Positions 6,561 through 6,683 of a stretch of DNA of 6,683 nucleotides are shown here, in pieces. The stretch is taken from the NCBI GenBank assembly GCA_007123785.1, contig SLGL01000040.1, positions 1-6,683 of the forward strand. The letters run 5' to 3'. This stretch comes from Balneolaceae bacterium (GTDB taxonomy: Bacteria; Bacteroidota; Rhodothermia; Balneolales; Balneolaceae). Made by a program: the position numbers and the translations under genes. Each line of letters opens with the position of its first letter. Position 1 is the stretch's first letter. The notes under the pieces were generated by a model. It did no database searches. It saw nothing but the letters and a program-made list of their open reading frames with translations, and was not told where the DNA came from.

Positions 6561-6683
6561 AATCTTAAATATCTCCACTCTCTTTTTTTAATTTCCGAGC
6601 CATCAGAAACAAAAACCATTCCTCCGGAAAGACTGGTATATTTTTGGTGCTCGCTAAATTGATACAGGCGGTTTACCGCATCG
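6557..6683 (-). CDS. C-terminal fragment of an unidentified protein, cut by window edge
   Basis: Read on the minus strand from 6682, an open frame of 41 codons ends in TAA at 6559-6557. It gives DAVNRLYQFSEHQKYTS, continues through GGMVFVSDGSEI and ends KKREWRYLRF. The composition is like real protein and unlike shadow frames: balanced charge, aromatic residues and no low-complexity run. The stop overlaps the thioesterase stop by two bases, a tight convergent arrangement common between genuine genes. I do not recognise the family, and the start lies beyond the window. The only alternative is a non-coding tail, which the other two minus-strand frames do not contradict. Confidence 0.55.
   Translation of the reverse strand, partial: DAVNRLYQFSEHQKYTSLSGGMVFVSDGSEIKKREWRYLRF

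Noticed and set aside
1..6683. CRISPR array, tRNA, rRNA, riboswitch, or a defence or phage system.
   Set aside because: I found no regularly spaced repeats, no cloverleaf or rRNA-like sequence, and no nuclease, integrase or toxin-like protein. The window is a transport, cell-wall and lipid-metabolism neighbourhood.

Overview
The window looks like chromosomal DNA of a Gram-negative member of the Bacteroidota/Balneolota group; this is inferred. The start codons lack clear Shine-Dalgarno sequences and are preceded by A-rich stretches. One intergenic region carries a TAnnTTTG promoter element of the Bacteroidota type. The proteins (a separate MacB-type permease without its own ATPase, a TolC-like outer-membrane protein, a lipoprotein amidase) are also typical of that group. 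I cannot fix the genus from sequence alone.

Layout: positions 1-417 contain no gene I can support; the stretch is AT-rich, with short hairpins and weak promoter-like boxes. Positions 418-4800 hold a same-strand cluster for a MacA-MacB-TolC-like tripartite efflux/export system: a membrane-anchored periplasmic adaptor (418-1740), a four-helix MacB/FtsX-type permease (1811-3154) and an outer-membrane channel with a signal peptide (3301-4800). No ABC ATPase is encoded in the window, so the energising subunit must come from elsewhere. A 23-codon reading frame exactly fills the adaptor-permease gap and overlaps the permease start as ATGA, which may be chance or a coupling device.

Positions 4801-5077 separate the convergent channel and amidase genes and contain a 122-bp inverted-repeat element resembling a miniature transposable element or an IS remnant. 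A minus-strand gene (5078-6058) encodes a probable lipoprotein N-acetylmuramoyl-L-alanine amidase with a helical, TPR-like C-terminal tail. Diverging from it is a 140-aa hotdog-fold acyl-CoA thioesterase (6138-6560). The right edge carries the C-terminal 41 codons of an unidentified minus-strand protein whose stop codon overlaps that of the thioesterase.

The first three genes most likely form one machine spanning both membranes, exporting an unknown substrate. The amidase acts on cell-wall peptidoglycan and the thioesterase on acyl-CoA; no functional tie between these two and the export system is evident. The window is mostly ordinary housekeeping/transport DNA. The items most worth a second look are the missing ATPase, the inverted-repeat element and the small bridging frame.
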